DNA from: Forficula auricularia
Taxonomy: Eukaryota > Arthropoda > Insecta > Dermaptera > Forficulidae
NCBI GenBank assembly: GCA_024734495.1
Contig: JALMQS010000153.1
Span: forward strand, 7,465,294-7,529,293
Reading direction: 5' to 3'
DNA length: 64,000 nucleotides
Shown piece by piece: positions 22,375 to 36,450 of this stretch. The translations under genes were made by a program, and so were the position numbers. The first letter of the stretch is position 1. Every line of letters begins with the position of its first letter. The notes beneath the pieces were generated by a model that saw only the letters and a list, made by a program, of their open reading frames with translations, searched no databases and had not been told where the DNA came from.

Positions 22375-22800
22375 GGCAGTCCAGAAATAATTAAGTGATT
22401 ACTCTCAAAAAATAATATTTATTGGAAATGTTTTTCCCATATATTTTTATTTTTGAATCGACCTTTCGGATGATGGAAAGTCTTAAAATATTCTATATAA
22501 ACCAACAAGCACTGAGAGGGGGACAGGAGAAAGAGTGCTTGCTATATCTACATATATGCTTCCTTCATTGACCCTTTTGAGTGAGTAGAATATATTTTTT
22601 ATTAAAGTTTAAACGCTTAAATTAAATTGTAATTACAAAAAATGTATATTGTATAAAAATAACAATTGTAATAATTTTATTGGCCAATTCCATTTATTGT
22701 ATTATAGATCCTGAAGAAAAAGGAAAGATCTTCCGAAACGTCGATTTAAAAATAACATTATAAGAGAAAATATTTCCAATAAATATTGTTTAGGATCGTA
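22375..22800. mobile_element. Foldback with hammerhead core on its right arm
   Basis: The arms share AATAATATTTATTGGAAATG and its complement. The plus strand at 22705-22748 shows UAGAUC, CUGAAGA, a stem II hairpin (GGAA...UUCC), GAAAC, GUC, then GAUUUA. The outer UAGAUC and GAUUUA pair as stem I. The left arm has only a decayed version (about 22455-22475). Family relation to 14800 and 49740 is seen only in the core and the GAAACGTCG text. Confidence 0.7.
22705..22748 (+). ncRNA. Candidate hammerhead ribozyme
   Basis: UAGAUC, CUGAAGA, AAAA, stem II GGAA-loop-UUCC, GAAAC, GUC, GAUUUA. Stem I pairs 6 bp. Compared with 50012-50056 the second pair is U-A where that has C-G, and the sixth is U-A where that has U-G. 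Confidence 0.6.
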
Positions 22801-22902
22801 GGGAACTGAAAATTAAATATCACCTTCTTCTATTTAATGAATCGAACTTTTTGTTGTTTTATTTGCGCCTTCATCAGCGGCTCATTATGTGACTAAATTG
22901 TC

Positions 22903-22990
22903 TATTGCAGGGGTTCCCAAACTTTTCCGAGTCGCGACGCCTTTTTTCAATTAAATTTTTTCCATGGATCCAGCAATACGTAACTGAACG
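22903..22990 (+). mobile_element. hAT-type terminal fragment
   Basis: CAGGGGTTCCCAAACTTTTC followed by CGAGTCGCGACGCC is a typical hAT end (CAGGGGTTCCCAAACTTTT). The rest of the element is missing. The TTAA-flanked MITE half begins about 40 bp later. Confidence 0.6.
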
Positions 22991-23027
22991 AAGCATACCG
23001 AAAAAAAAAAGAAGTTACGTATTGCTA

Positions 23028-23525
23028 TCTTTTTGTTATTTTTTAACAAATGTAATCAACGCCTACGTTACACCTTATGAAAATTACAATTTTGAAAAAT
23101 CTAGCGCATGCATCTTTCCCTGATTAAATAAATTCGCTGTTGCCAAATTTGTTTTTATTGTTAATTTTTTTTTTTGCATTTTTCATTATTTATTCCTTAT
23201 TATCTCAGAAACTGTGTTGTAACTATGAATCAAAATTGTCTTAAAATATGTATTGGTTATTGTTTAATGTTGGTTGGTTTAGTTTTTTATAAAAATGGTA
23301 AGAAGGGTTTCTTAATTATAATTAAATACGTATGTAAATTTTCCGATATCCCGTATAGTTCAATGTTAAAGAGCCTGATAAAACTCGATTTTTGAAATTT
23401 AATATCTCCGGAACTGTATTGTTTATAAATTTCGTTTTGCCACCAATCGATGCAGAAGTATTTAAATAATAATCTCTCTAAATTTCAAAAAATCCTAACA
23501 AAACGCATTTGGCGGAACAACTACC
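23028..23525 (-). mobile_element. TTAA-flanked MITE, half copy
   Basis: Runs from CTTTTTGTTATTTTTTAACA to a right end GCGGAACAACTACC directly followed by TTAA. It lacks the other terminus (GGTAGTTGTTTCGCGACAA). See the full copy at 23849-24584 for the family description. Confidence 0.8.
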
Positions 23526-23529
23526 TTAA

Positions 23530-23844
23530 ATAATATAATCTTGAAAGAGGTACAAGTCAAACATTCAGTGGACAACTAAGGCTAGGCACACACGGTCGAT
23601 TTTCAGTCGAGCGATAGTTTAGTTGATGGACATAAATATATTAAGTTTAATGTAGGTGGATACACAACACAACTGCAGATCAACTCGATTATTTAATCAA
23701 AATCGATCGATGAGTTGATAAAAAAATCGAGCAACTATCGTTCAACTACGATAATATCACAGCTGCATATTGAAGCGCACAGACAATCGACAGTTTAGTT
23801 CACCACTGAATGTTTGACCTGTACCTCTTTCGAGATTATATTAT
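23530..23844. mobile_element. Inverted-repeat element between two TTAA MITEs
   Basis: The outer 43-bp inverted repeats contain GAGGTACAAGTCAAACATTC at left and its near-complement at right (23800-23840). Inside lies a block starting CTAGGCACACACGGTCGATT. A related block occurs at 49300-49490 (GACACCGTGTGTGCAT, GGGTCGACTGAAAATC). No coding capacity. Confidence 0.65.
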
Positions 23845-23848
23845 TTAA

Positions 23849-24584
23849 GGTAGTTGTTTCGCGACAATACTAGCAAAAAGTTAATGCTAGAGTATATAGA
23901 ACAGACAATAATAAGGATTCATAGTTCATAAGCCCAAAACTTTTTGCTGTTTATGTACCAATTCTAGCCAATCCCGTGCTCGTTTGACAAATTTGGCACC
24001 ATTGTAAGAGATTGAATATTTTTATATTAAAATGACAGATAAAATGCATTTTAAAGGTCGATTTATTTCTATAAAAATCGTTTTGTTATTTTTTAACAAA
24101 TGTAATCAACGCCTACGTTACATCTTATGAAAATTATAATTTTGAAAAAATCTAACGCATGCGCGCTCTTTATACATCTTTCGCTGGTTAAATAAATGCG
24201 CTGTTGCCAAATTGTTTTTAGTGTAAATTTTTTTTATACATTTTTCATTATTTATTCCTTATTATCTCAGAAACTGTGTTGTAACTATGAATCAAAATTG
24301 GCTTAAAATATGTATTGGTTATTGTTTAATGTTGGTTTAGTTTTTTATAAAAATGGTAAGAAGGGTTTCTTAATTATAATTAAATATGTATGTAAATTTT
24401 CCGATATCCCGTATAGTGCAATGTTAAAGAGCCTGAAAAACTCGATTTTTGAAATTTAATATCTCCGGAACTGTATTGTTCATAAATTTCGTTCTGCCAC
24501 CAATCGATGCAGAAGTATTTAAATAATAATCTCTCTAAATTTCAAAAAAAATCCCAAGAAAACGCATTTGGCGGAACAACTACC
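23849..24584. mobile_element. TTAA-flanked MITE, full-length reference copy
   Basis: A 736-bp element with ends GGTAGTTGTTTCGCGACAAT and, inverted at the right, GGTAGTTGTTCCGCCAAATG. It is bounded by TTAA on each side (23845-23848, 24585-24588). TTAA target duplication is the hallmark of piggyBac-type transposases, though these ends start GG, not the usual CC(C/T). Internal landmarks: TCTGTTCTATATACTCTAGC, ACGCCTACGTTAC, TTATCTCAGAAACTG and CCGATATCCCGTATAG. Other copies: 23028, 31204, 43688, 49038 and 58806. Non-coding. Confidence 0.85.
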
Positions 24585-24611
24585 TTAAGTCATTTTCAGA
24601 TAAAATTCGAC

Positions 24612-24968
24612 TTTTTTTTTTTAATGATATTGATGTGAGAAGGAGATACACCAGAAGGTCCATCCCCTAAAGGCCTGTATGGGCTGGCCCCTCCATCGTG
24701 AAGAGAACAGAGTAGAAGGAAAAGAAGCCGGGATCACGAGCCAATCTCAGAAACTTAGATACAATCCAATATCCAATTTACTAAGGTTTTAAGGGGCTCT
24801 TCGAGCAGTGGTAAATTCTCCGCGCGATAAATTAGGTTAAATTTATCTCCCACCTAATTTTTATTACCAGACGCTTACCAGATACTTACAGAAAAAATGT
24901 CTGGGAATCGAACCCGAGACCTCCGGGTTGCCAGCCAATTATTCTGACCATTACACCAGGGAGGCGGA
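24612..24968 (-). mobile_element. tRNA-Glu-like SINE, copy 1
   Basis: On the minus strand the element opens TCCGCCTCCCTGGTGTAATG and carries GGTTCGATTCCC, a B-box with a Glu/Gly-type tRNA head. The body contains TCTGTAAGTATCTGG, AATTTATCGCGCGGAG and ACGATGGAGGGGCC, and it ends in a T-run (24612-24621) that is the A-tail in this orientation. The sister copy is 39285-39632 (plus). Pol III transcription and LINE-assisted copying are inferred from the class. Confidence 0.85.
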
Positions 24969-25078
24969 CAAACTTATACTGATTGGTTTCTAAACCCATA
25001 ATTATTAGTGAATTTAATATATAAAAAAAGAAAGGATTGTGAAAAAAAATTATTATTATTATTTTTTTTAATGTATTA

Positions 25079-25084
25079 TTTATT
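25079..25084 (-). terminator. Polyadenylation signal of RpS3
   Basis: AATAAA on the minus strand, 20 nt beyond the RpS3 stop codon. The implied 3' untranslated region is very short, as is usual for ribosomal protein genes. Confidence 0.7.
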
Positions 25085-25103
25085 TAAAAATTTTGTTTAC
25101 ATT

Positions 25104-30686
<5,583 letters not shown>

Positions 30687-30726
30687 GTTGGCTTTATTTA
30701 TCACTCTCGAAAAGAAGCAGAAGGTA
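30687..30726 (-). promoter_or_regulatory. RpS3 5' leader with TOP-like tract
   Basis: Upstream of the ATG the minus strand reads CCTTCTGCTTCTTTTCGAG (30724-30706), a pyrimidine-rich run typical of the 5' terminal oligopyrimidine start of ribosomal protein mRNAs, which couples translation to TOR signalling. The leader would be about 38 nt. The exact start site is inferred. Confidence 0.55.
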
Positions 30727-30929
30727 AGGTTATGTTATATTGTTATGTACGTTTAGCTGTTGACTAGCCACGTGGTTCTGCATCCACTCTTAACGCTATT
30801 TTCGAGCAGAGATGTTTCATGACGTCACAATGTCTGGCAAAATTCAAAATTTGCGGGTGGAATTTTAATTAGAAAAATTGGATTAAAATTTATACCATTT
30901 CAAATCTAGATACGCTCTAATATTAATAA

Positions 30930-31095
30930 TATGATTTTTGTATTTTTATTTAAATCACACATAATTAATTATAATTGTTTATTTGTTTCAAAAATAATTA
31001 TAATTAATTATGTGTGATTTAAATAAAAATTCAAATTTTAATCAAATTAATCACAAAAATAAAAGCTTCAACAGCTTCATTACTAATAATTTAAT
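30930..31095. repeat. Palindrome of the CACACATAATTAATTATAAT family
   Basis: Short inverted arms centred near 30985, followed by the tail AATTAATCACAAAAATAAAA and GCTTCAACAGCTTCATTACT. It lies just upstream of RpS3. Copies: 8195-8400, and tail only at 28382-28445. Confidence 0.7.
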
Positions 31096-31203
31096 ATTAA
31101 ATAAATTTTTACGTAATTTAAATATAACACATTTTTTGGGAGGCATTTTTAAAATGGTGGTTGAGCATATTTTAATAAAAAACTTAATTTGCGGAAAGTT
31201 TAA

Positions 31204-32358
31204 AATAGTTGTTCCGCCAAATGCGTTTTCTTAGGATTTTTTTTTGAAATTTAGACAGATTATTATTTAAATACTTCTGCATCGATTGGTGGCAAAACGA
31301 AATTTATGAACAATACACATCAGCGCCGATATATATATATATACATCATACCTTTTTTAGGGCCCCTATATTTTTTGGGAAAAAGTAATTATAGTTCAAA
31401 TAGATATCATATAAAAAATTTATTGTACACAAAAACATATTACATTATTTATATTATAAGAATATTTAATTTTCATTCAATTGTACTCTTCTAGCTTTCA
31501 TTTGGGCAAAGTCATTAATTATATCATCATAATTAATATCCTTTGGGATGTTATATTCTATAGATATTATGGCAAGATTGGATAATCTATGTCCAATAGT
31601 AGACATTAAATAGTTTTTAATTAATTTTAACTTGCTCAAACTTCTCTCACACCAAGCAATCGATAGCAAAGAAAATTCAATTAACAATTTCGTTTTAGGG
31701 CCCCCTAGATCTCTGGCCCTGTGCGGGTGCACCTGTTGCACCTGCCTATAGTTACGGCGCTGACAATACAGTTCCGGAGATATTAAATTTCAAAAATCGA
31801 GTTTTTCAGGCTCTTTAACATTGCACTATACGGGATATCGGAAAATTTACATACATATTTAATTATAATTAAGAAACCCTTCTTACCATTTTTTATAAAA
31901 AACTAAACCAACATTAAACAATAACCAATACATATTTTAAGACAATTTTGATACACAGTTTCTGAGATAATAAGGAATGAATAATGAAAAATGTATAAAA
32001 AAATTTACACTAAAAACAATTTGACAACAGCGCATTTGTTTAACCAGCGAAAGATGCATGCGCTAGATTTTTTCAAAATTATAATTTTCACAAGGTGTAA
32101 CGTAGGCGTTGATTACATTTGTTAAAAAATAACAAAACGATTTTTATAGAAATCTTAAATGTATTTTATCTGTCATTTTAATATAAAAATATTCAATCTC
32201 TTACAATGTGATGCCAGATTTGTCAAACGAGCATAGGATTGGCTAGAATTGGTACCTAAACAGCAAAAAGTTTTGGGCTAATGAACTATGAATCCTTATT
32301 GTCTGTTCTATATACTCTAGCATTAACTTTTTGCTAGTATTGTCGCGAAACAACTACC
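31204..32358. mobile_element. TTAA-flanked MITE interrupted by a hAT element
   Basis: Left end AATAGTTGTTCCGCCAAATG after TTAA (31200-31203), right end with CGCGAAACAACTACC before TTAA (32359-32362). The interior matches 23849-24584 but is interrupted at 31318-31762. Removing the insertion and one 8-bp repeat restores the colinear MITE. Confidence 0.85.
31318..31762 (-). mobile_element. hAT element remnant with transposase C-terminus
   Basis: Ends with CAGCGCCG on the left (after CAT) and CGGCGCTG on the right. ACAATACA is duplicated at 31310-31317 and 31763-31770, an 8-bp hAT-type target duplication. Minus strand 31741-31466 encodes ERSLSKLKLIKNYLMST and LSNLAIISIE, the C-terminal dimerisation region of hAT transposases (ERSFSKLKLIKNYLRST in relatives), preceded by the terminal VHPHRARDLGGP text. 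Only about 80 residues remain, so it is non-autonomous. Confidence 0.85.
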
Positions 32359-32589
32359 TTAATTGCCAAGCTATTTTTAAAGATAGCAGAATAATTAAAA
32401 AACCAATGTGTTCAGCATGAAATGAACTTCAGGTGTACATTATTTTAATTTTACTATCATGCAAGAGAGACAGTCAAACTACTTCTTGCGTGAATTTTGG
32501 GACACTCACTCCTATATTGATTAGAAATTAACATAAAGCTTTATCAATCACTGCTTAATAATTACAATTCTTTAAATTTGATTTTTCAG

Positions 32590-32695
32590 GGATTCATCTC
32601 CTCTACGAAGAAAATTCATCGATAGATTAATCGAAGACAGGACAGAATCTGCATTATCATATTATGAATTTTTACAAGTCTCAAGTCCAATGTAA
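32590..32695 (+). pseudogene. Apparent terminal exon, frameshifted copy
   Basis: A 3' splice site (TTTGATTTTTCAG) precedes an open frame DSSPLRRKFIDRLIEDRTES then ALSYYEFLQ. Here one base is lost after FLQ, giving an altered VSSPM ending and a stop at 32693-32695. The minus copy at 60723-60834 keeps a longer ending. I do not recognise the protein family. The Arg/Glu-rich, probably helical segment suggests a soluble C-terminal tail. No upstream exons are seen in the plus direction. This copy is probably a broken duplicate. Confidence 0.5.
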
Positions 32696-32964
32696 AATAA
32701 TGGTTTTGAAAAGTTTATTTTATCTATTCCTTAGATCATATATATGGGCAACCCCCGGCCCTCCACCAGCTTCAATCCGGCCCGCGAGAGATTCAGAAAT
32801 TTAAAATAACCTTCAAAAAAAATTAAAGATTTAGCACACATAGTTTATTTGTAATTACTTTGTATTTGTCAACCAACCTAAAACTGTATTCTTCAAATCA
32901 TAAAGACATTATAAATAATATTAAGCGTACGCAGTGGAACGCCACAGATCGGTTTTCCGATTTT

Positions 32965-33480
32965 AAGAAAATTCCCAAGCAAAAATGAGGTTTAATTCAA
33001 AACAAAAACTACTATGCTCCTCAATCAGCTTAGAAAACAGGAAGTTGCTATTGAAGACATATGTATGGAGCATAGCCATGTACGGGAGTGAAACCTGGAC
33101 AATTGGAGAAGAGGAGAGAAAGAGATTAGAGGCTTTCGAAATGTGGTGCTACAGAAGAATGATGAATATCAAATGGATGGATAAAATTACAAATGAAGAA
33201 GTTCTTGGAAGAATCGGAGAAAGAAGAACCTTGTGGAAGAGTCTGAAGAAGAGAAGTGGTCAGATGATGGGGCACACACTGAGACATGGGGGACTGCTTA
33301 GGAGATGGTGGGAAAGAAAAGAGGAAGGCCCAGATCAGAATATTTCAACCAAATAATTGGGGATATGGAATGCAAGACATTTAGAGAGGTCAAACAGCTG
33401 GCGGGGGACAGAGCCGTGTGGAGACAGGTGGTTGCGTCAAACCAGTCTTAGGACTGACTGTATACTCAATGATGATGATG
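32965..33480 (+). pseudogene. LINE reverse transcriptase C-terminus, nested
   Basis: Encodes KQKLLCSSISLENRKLLLKT, WSIAMYGSETWTIGEEE and AFEMWCYRRMMNIKWMDKIT, then after a frame change EYFNQIIGDMECKTFREVK. This is the C-terminal part of an RTE/CR1-like endonuclease/reverse transcriptase. A GATGATGATG tail marks the 3' end. Strongly 5'-truncated and frameshifted. It sits inside the hAT element, so it inserted later. Confidence 0.8.
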
Positions 33481-33747
33481 AAGAATATGGATAGCACTTT
33501 CAATATTTTTGCAAATCCTTGTAAGTGTAATGTGGTAGATGCTCCGCTTCACCTAGAAATGGAGTTGATCGTGCTTCAAGAAGACTCATATTTGAAGTCT
33601 AAATTTGATGATGTGGAACTAAGCGAATTTTACAGAACATACCTTTCCGAACAAAAGTATCCACAGCTGAGAGTTTTCGAACGAAAAATAATTTGCACAT
33701 TCGGAAGCACGTATAAATGTGAGCAGCTTTTTTCAATCATCCAATAG
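33478..33747 (+). pseudogene. hAT transposase C-terminal fragment
   Basis: The frame reads FNIFANPCKCNVVDAPLHLE, then MELIVLQEDSYLKSKFDDV, FYRTYLSEQKYPQLR and CTFGSTYKCEQLFSII before a stop. It matches the C-terminal dimerisation domain of Charlie/ZBED-type hAT transposases (NPFSVDV..AP..LQLELIDLQ...FGSTYxCEQxFS). The N-terminal zinc finger and catalytic core are absent. The same family continues off the right edge at 63744-64000. Confidence 0.85.
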
Positions 33748-34512
33748 TGATAATCTTGTTTCTCAGCTTCAAACTCAAGTCTCATTAATTTTCATTTGAT
33801 TTTTCCATCTTTTTTTGTTAATTTGCTTTATATGTTTGATTATGCTAAGTATTATAATTAATAAATAAAAAAATGTGTGAATTTTTATCGCTATTTTATT
33901 CCCTACTACCTACTTATTTCTTACCTAAGGCCCGCGACCTGATCATGTCCCGAAATTACGCCCTCAGCTATAAGCAAAGGTTGCCCATACCTGCCTTAGA
34001 TTGATGATATTTTCTAAGAACACAAGAACTGAATATATTTATTAGCAGATAGTGACTAATTTTTAAGAAATGTGCGCTTACTAGGACTAAAAACAAATTT
34101 ATTAACTAAGAAAAATGGATTTTCATTTTTTTTTTTTAATAATACTATGTTTATAAATTTTTATAAGACTATGTTGTAAAAGAAGAATTTGAAATTTCGG
34201 TAGTAATTCAATAAATAATTCGTAAAAAATCTCATTTAAGTAATTTTATTATCTCTATACATTAAATTGGAATTTCCGCAAATTTATTATATATCATTTT
34301 TTTAAACATAAGTATATTAAGTTTTAAAAAGACATTAAAAAAGTGTGCGAACTTATTAATTTCTTATAACTATGGCTATTTCTCTTTTAGAATTATTTTC
34401 CATTAAGGGATTGTTTATATATGAAAATATATTTAATATATATATTATATCTAATTTTTTAATTTAAAATTTATAAATCATTTTTTAATTTTCTGTAAAA
34501 ACTTGATAATTA

Positions 34513-35275
34513 ATAAGTAGTTGTAGGGAAATAAGGACAATAGCTTATGCAAATAATTTTTATTTTTTGCCAACATTTCGTCAACTTTGTTGACTTCCTC
34601 AGGGATTTAAAAAATGAAAGGCCTCAATTAGTACATGTTATAACAATTTTTAAATCAAAAACATACTTTGATCTCAAACCACCTCAATACATACAAAAAA
34701 CAGATCAAACACACGCAAAACTCATTTTACATACCAAACAAATTAATCATAAGTTTCCTGTATTTGATTCGATCGCGAATCGAATGCAGGTGATTTTTGC
34801 CAAATATAAAGTGAAAATAATATCCGAATTTATATATTTCTAACTTGAAATAATGAAGTTAAATAAATTTATAATTTCCTCATTAATATATCAAAGAATA
34901 ATTAACATATTAACGAGAATTGTTTTTGATCGCGCTTTTTAAACAAGATGTATATATCCAGCATCATAGCTAAATGGATCACATCTTTTTCATTCTCTCT
35001 TGGTCCAGACTTAAGATTCAGCAGACTCCAATAGCCTCAATCAGCAGTAGTATATAAGTATATCTTGTTTAAAAAGCGCGATCAAAAACAATTCTCGTTA
35101 ATATGTTAATTATTCTTTGATATGTTAATGAGGAAATTATAAATTTAACAAACAAATTAACTTCTTTGCATATTTCTCATTTTATTAATATTTATTCTTA
35201 GCAAACACCCTTTCATTTTTTAGAGCCCTGAGGAAGTCAACAAAGTTGACGAAAAGTTGGCAAAAAATAAAAACA
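34513..35275. mobile_element. Foldback with hammerhead-like cores, GTTGGC family
   Basis: Outer ends carry TAGGGAAATAAGGACAATAG and ATTTTTTGCCAAC. Cores: minus 34602-34576 (CTGAGGA, GTCAAC...GTTGAC hairpin, GAAA) and plus 35228-35254 (same order). Outside the core the plus copy has GAGCC and GGC that can pair as stem I. The middle is occupied by a copy of the foldback MITE family (34747-35170). A sister copy is at 35940-36240, with an intact GAAACGTT. Confidence 0.7.
34747..35170. mobile_element. Foldback MITE, CATAAGTTTCCTGTATTTGA family
   Basis: Same family as 17321-18030. Arms with AATTAACATATTAACGAGAA, GATCGCGCTTTTTAAACAAG and GGTCCAGACTTAAGATTCAG. Inserted between the arms of another foldback. 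Non-coding. Confidence 0.75.
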
Positions 35276-35299
35276 CTGTCATTTAATTCTTTTCTAACT

Positions 35300-35450
35300 A
35301 ATTAGAACACATAACACTATGAACACCCTTATTTATACAACACTATTGTTACTCTAAATAATCAATGGTGTTGTATAAATAAGGGTGTTCATATTGTTAT
35401 GTGTATATATGTGTTCTAATGAGTAAAAAATGAATTAAATGACAAAGTGA
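35300..35450. repeat. Short palindrome
   Basis: Inverted arms with ACACCCTTATTTATACAACA and its complement, joined by a short AT-rich loop near 35350. Outer GAACACATAACAC ends. No coding content. Confidence 0.65.
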
Positions 35451-35469
35451 TTTGAAAAAAAATCAAGGC

Positions 35470-35498
35470 CTGATGAAGCCATAATAAATTGGCGAAAC
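35470..35498 (+). ncRNA. Hammerhead-like core without clear stem I
   Basis: CTGATGA, one extra A, hairpin GCCA...TGGC, then GAAACGTA. Stem II is good and the order is right, but the sequences either side do not pair convincingly as stem I. Possibly a decayed ribozyme. Confidence 0.4.
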
Positions 35499-35644
35499 GT
35501 ATCAATTGATCGCAAGTTTTAACACGGTTTTACTTAAGGAAAGTGGTGTAGGTTTTATGTGAAACATGATATTAATTAATAAAGTAAAGGGAGTGTAGTT
35601 TCACAGTGAATGAATTAAAACTCAAAGAGGTTTATACAAACTAA

Positions 35645-35682
35645 ATATATTTCGGATTATTAGTCCATCCTCAGTAGTTTCG
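35645..35682 (-). ncRNA. Candidate hammerhead ribozyme, minus arm
   Basis: Minus strand: CGAAACUA, CUGAGGA, U, GGA-loop-UCC, GAAA, UAUAUU, then UAGUUUG. Stem I pairs over 6 bp. Compared with the plus arm the first pair changes from C-G to A-U on both strands, a compensatory change. Confidence 0.6.
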
Positions 35683-35728
35683 TAAACTCCTGATGATGGA
35701 CTAATAATCCGAAATATATTGAGTTTGT
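35682..35728 (+). ncRNA. Candidate hammerhead ribozyme, plus arm
   Basis: Segments in order: GUAAACUC (stem I 5'), CUGAUGA, U, stem II GGA-loop-UCC, GAAA, a minimal stem III (AU...AU), U at the cleavage position, then GAGUUUGU (stem I 3'). Stem I pairs over 8 bp including two wobbles. One extra base sits between CUGAUGA and stem II. The predicted cleavage is after 35720. Confidence 0.65.
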
Positions 35729-35822
35729 ATAAACCTCTTTGAGTTTTATTTCATTCACTGTGAAACTACACACCCTTTACTTTATTAATTTTCCTCTGAT
35801 TTGTCACATCTAATTATTATTT

Positions 35823-35888
35823 ATTTTAGTGATTCACCAAACAGTTTCGGTCACCACTGGTTGACCATCTTCAGTAGTACTAAAAATT
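35823..35888 (-). ncRNA. Candidate hammerhead ribozyme with long stem I
   Basis: Minus strand: UUUUAGU, ACUA, CUGAAGA, U, stem II GGUC...GACC, GAAAC, UGUU, UGGUG, then ACUAAAA. The proximal stem pairs 5 bp with wobbles and the distal stem UUUUAGU/ACUAAAA is perfect. A single copy here. Confidence 0.55.
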
Positions 35889-35939
35889 GAAAAAATGAAA
35901 CATTTCGTAAATTTTTTTAAACAATTACACAATACAAAT

Positions 35940-36240
35940 AATTAATAAGTTGTTGTAGGGAAATAAGGACAATAGCTTATGCAAATATTTTTTATTTTAT
36001 GCCATAAATTGTTTGGTATGTAAAATGAGTTTTTTGTGTGTGTTGAATTGTTTTTGTATGTACTGAAGTGGTTTGAGATCAAAGCTTGTTTTTTATTTGA
36101 AATTGTTATAACATGTAGTAATTGAGGCCTTTCATTTTTTAGAGCCCTGAGGAAATCAACAAAGTTGACGAAACGTTGGCATAAAATAAAAATTATTTGC
36201 ATAAGCTATTGTCATTATTTCCCTAAAACTATTTATTAAT
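35940..36240 (+). mobile_element. GTTGGC-family element, second copy
   Basis: Same outer ends as 34513-35275. The core at 36147-36174 reads CTGAGGA, AA, TCAAC...GTTGA, then CGAAACGTT with GCC/GGC flanks able to start stem I. The left arm lacks the core because of a deletion. Non-coding. Confidence 0.65.
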
Positions 36241-36450
36241 TTAATCGATGGACATAAATAATCAAAAAAAAAAACTTGATAATTTTCTTTAATTTTAAAG
36301 AATTCAATAGTTATTTGTATGTACTTAGGGTTTATTTAGACTTTTGATTTATTCTTATCAAATCAAAATATTAAAAAAAAAGTTGAATATTATATAAATT
36401 CAATTCTTTCATTTCTCTCCTTAGCTTTAAACAAAATTAATTTCATTTAT

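Larger units (their letters stand above)
32737..33993 (+). mobile_element. Charlie-like hAT element with inserted LINE
   Basis: Left end CATATATATGGGCAACCCCC then GGCCC..; right end complement CAGGTATGGGCAACCTTTGC. CCTTAGAT is repeated at 32729-32736 and 33994-34001, and the undisturbed site is present once in the minus copy of the duplication (60687-60694). Inside is a piece of transposase (33478-33747) and a LINE 3' end (about 32965-33480). Confidence 0.9.
35560..35800. mobile_element. Inverted pair of hammerhead-bearing repeats
   Basis: Two copies of a repeat of about 115 bp (CTCAAAGAGGTTTATACAAA and TCACAGTGAATGAA ends) face each other around 35680. Two further direct copies lie at 38285-38400 and 38515-38627. 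Each carries a hammerhead core. No protein coding. I infer a Penelope-like or retrozyme-like terminal repeat. Confidence 0.75.
32474..36450 (+). repeat. Segmental duplication, plus copy
   Basis: Colinear in reverse complement with 59830-60945. Shared blocks are 32474-32736, 34002-34512 and 36275-36450. They are separated here by a hAT element (32737-33993) and by a cluster of foldbacks (about 34513-36274) that the minus copy lacks. Shared landmarks include AAAAATTAGTCACTATCTGC (on the minus copy), GGAATTTCCGCAAATTTATT and TTCATTTCTCTCCTTAGCTT. The left border lies in a mariner-type end (ACTTCTTGCGTGAATTTTGG). Confidence 0.85.

Noticed and set aside
33418..33747. Domesticated ZBED-like host gene
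   Set aside because: The fragment lies within hAT ends with an 8-bp target duplication and has no N-terminal domain, so it is a recent transposon remnant.
35470..35498. Calling this core an intact hammerhead
   Set aside because: The catalytic order and stem II fit, but the flanks do not form stem I, so it is listed only as a possible decayed ribozyme.
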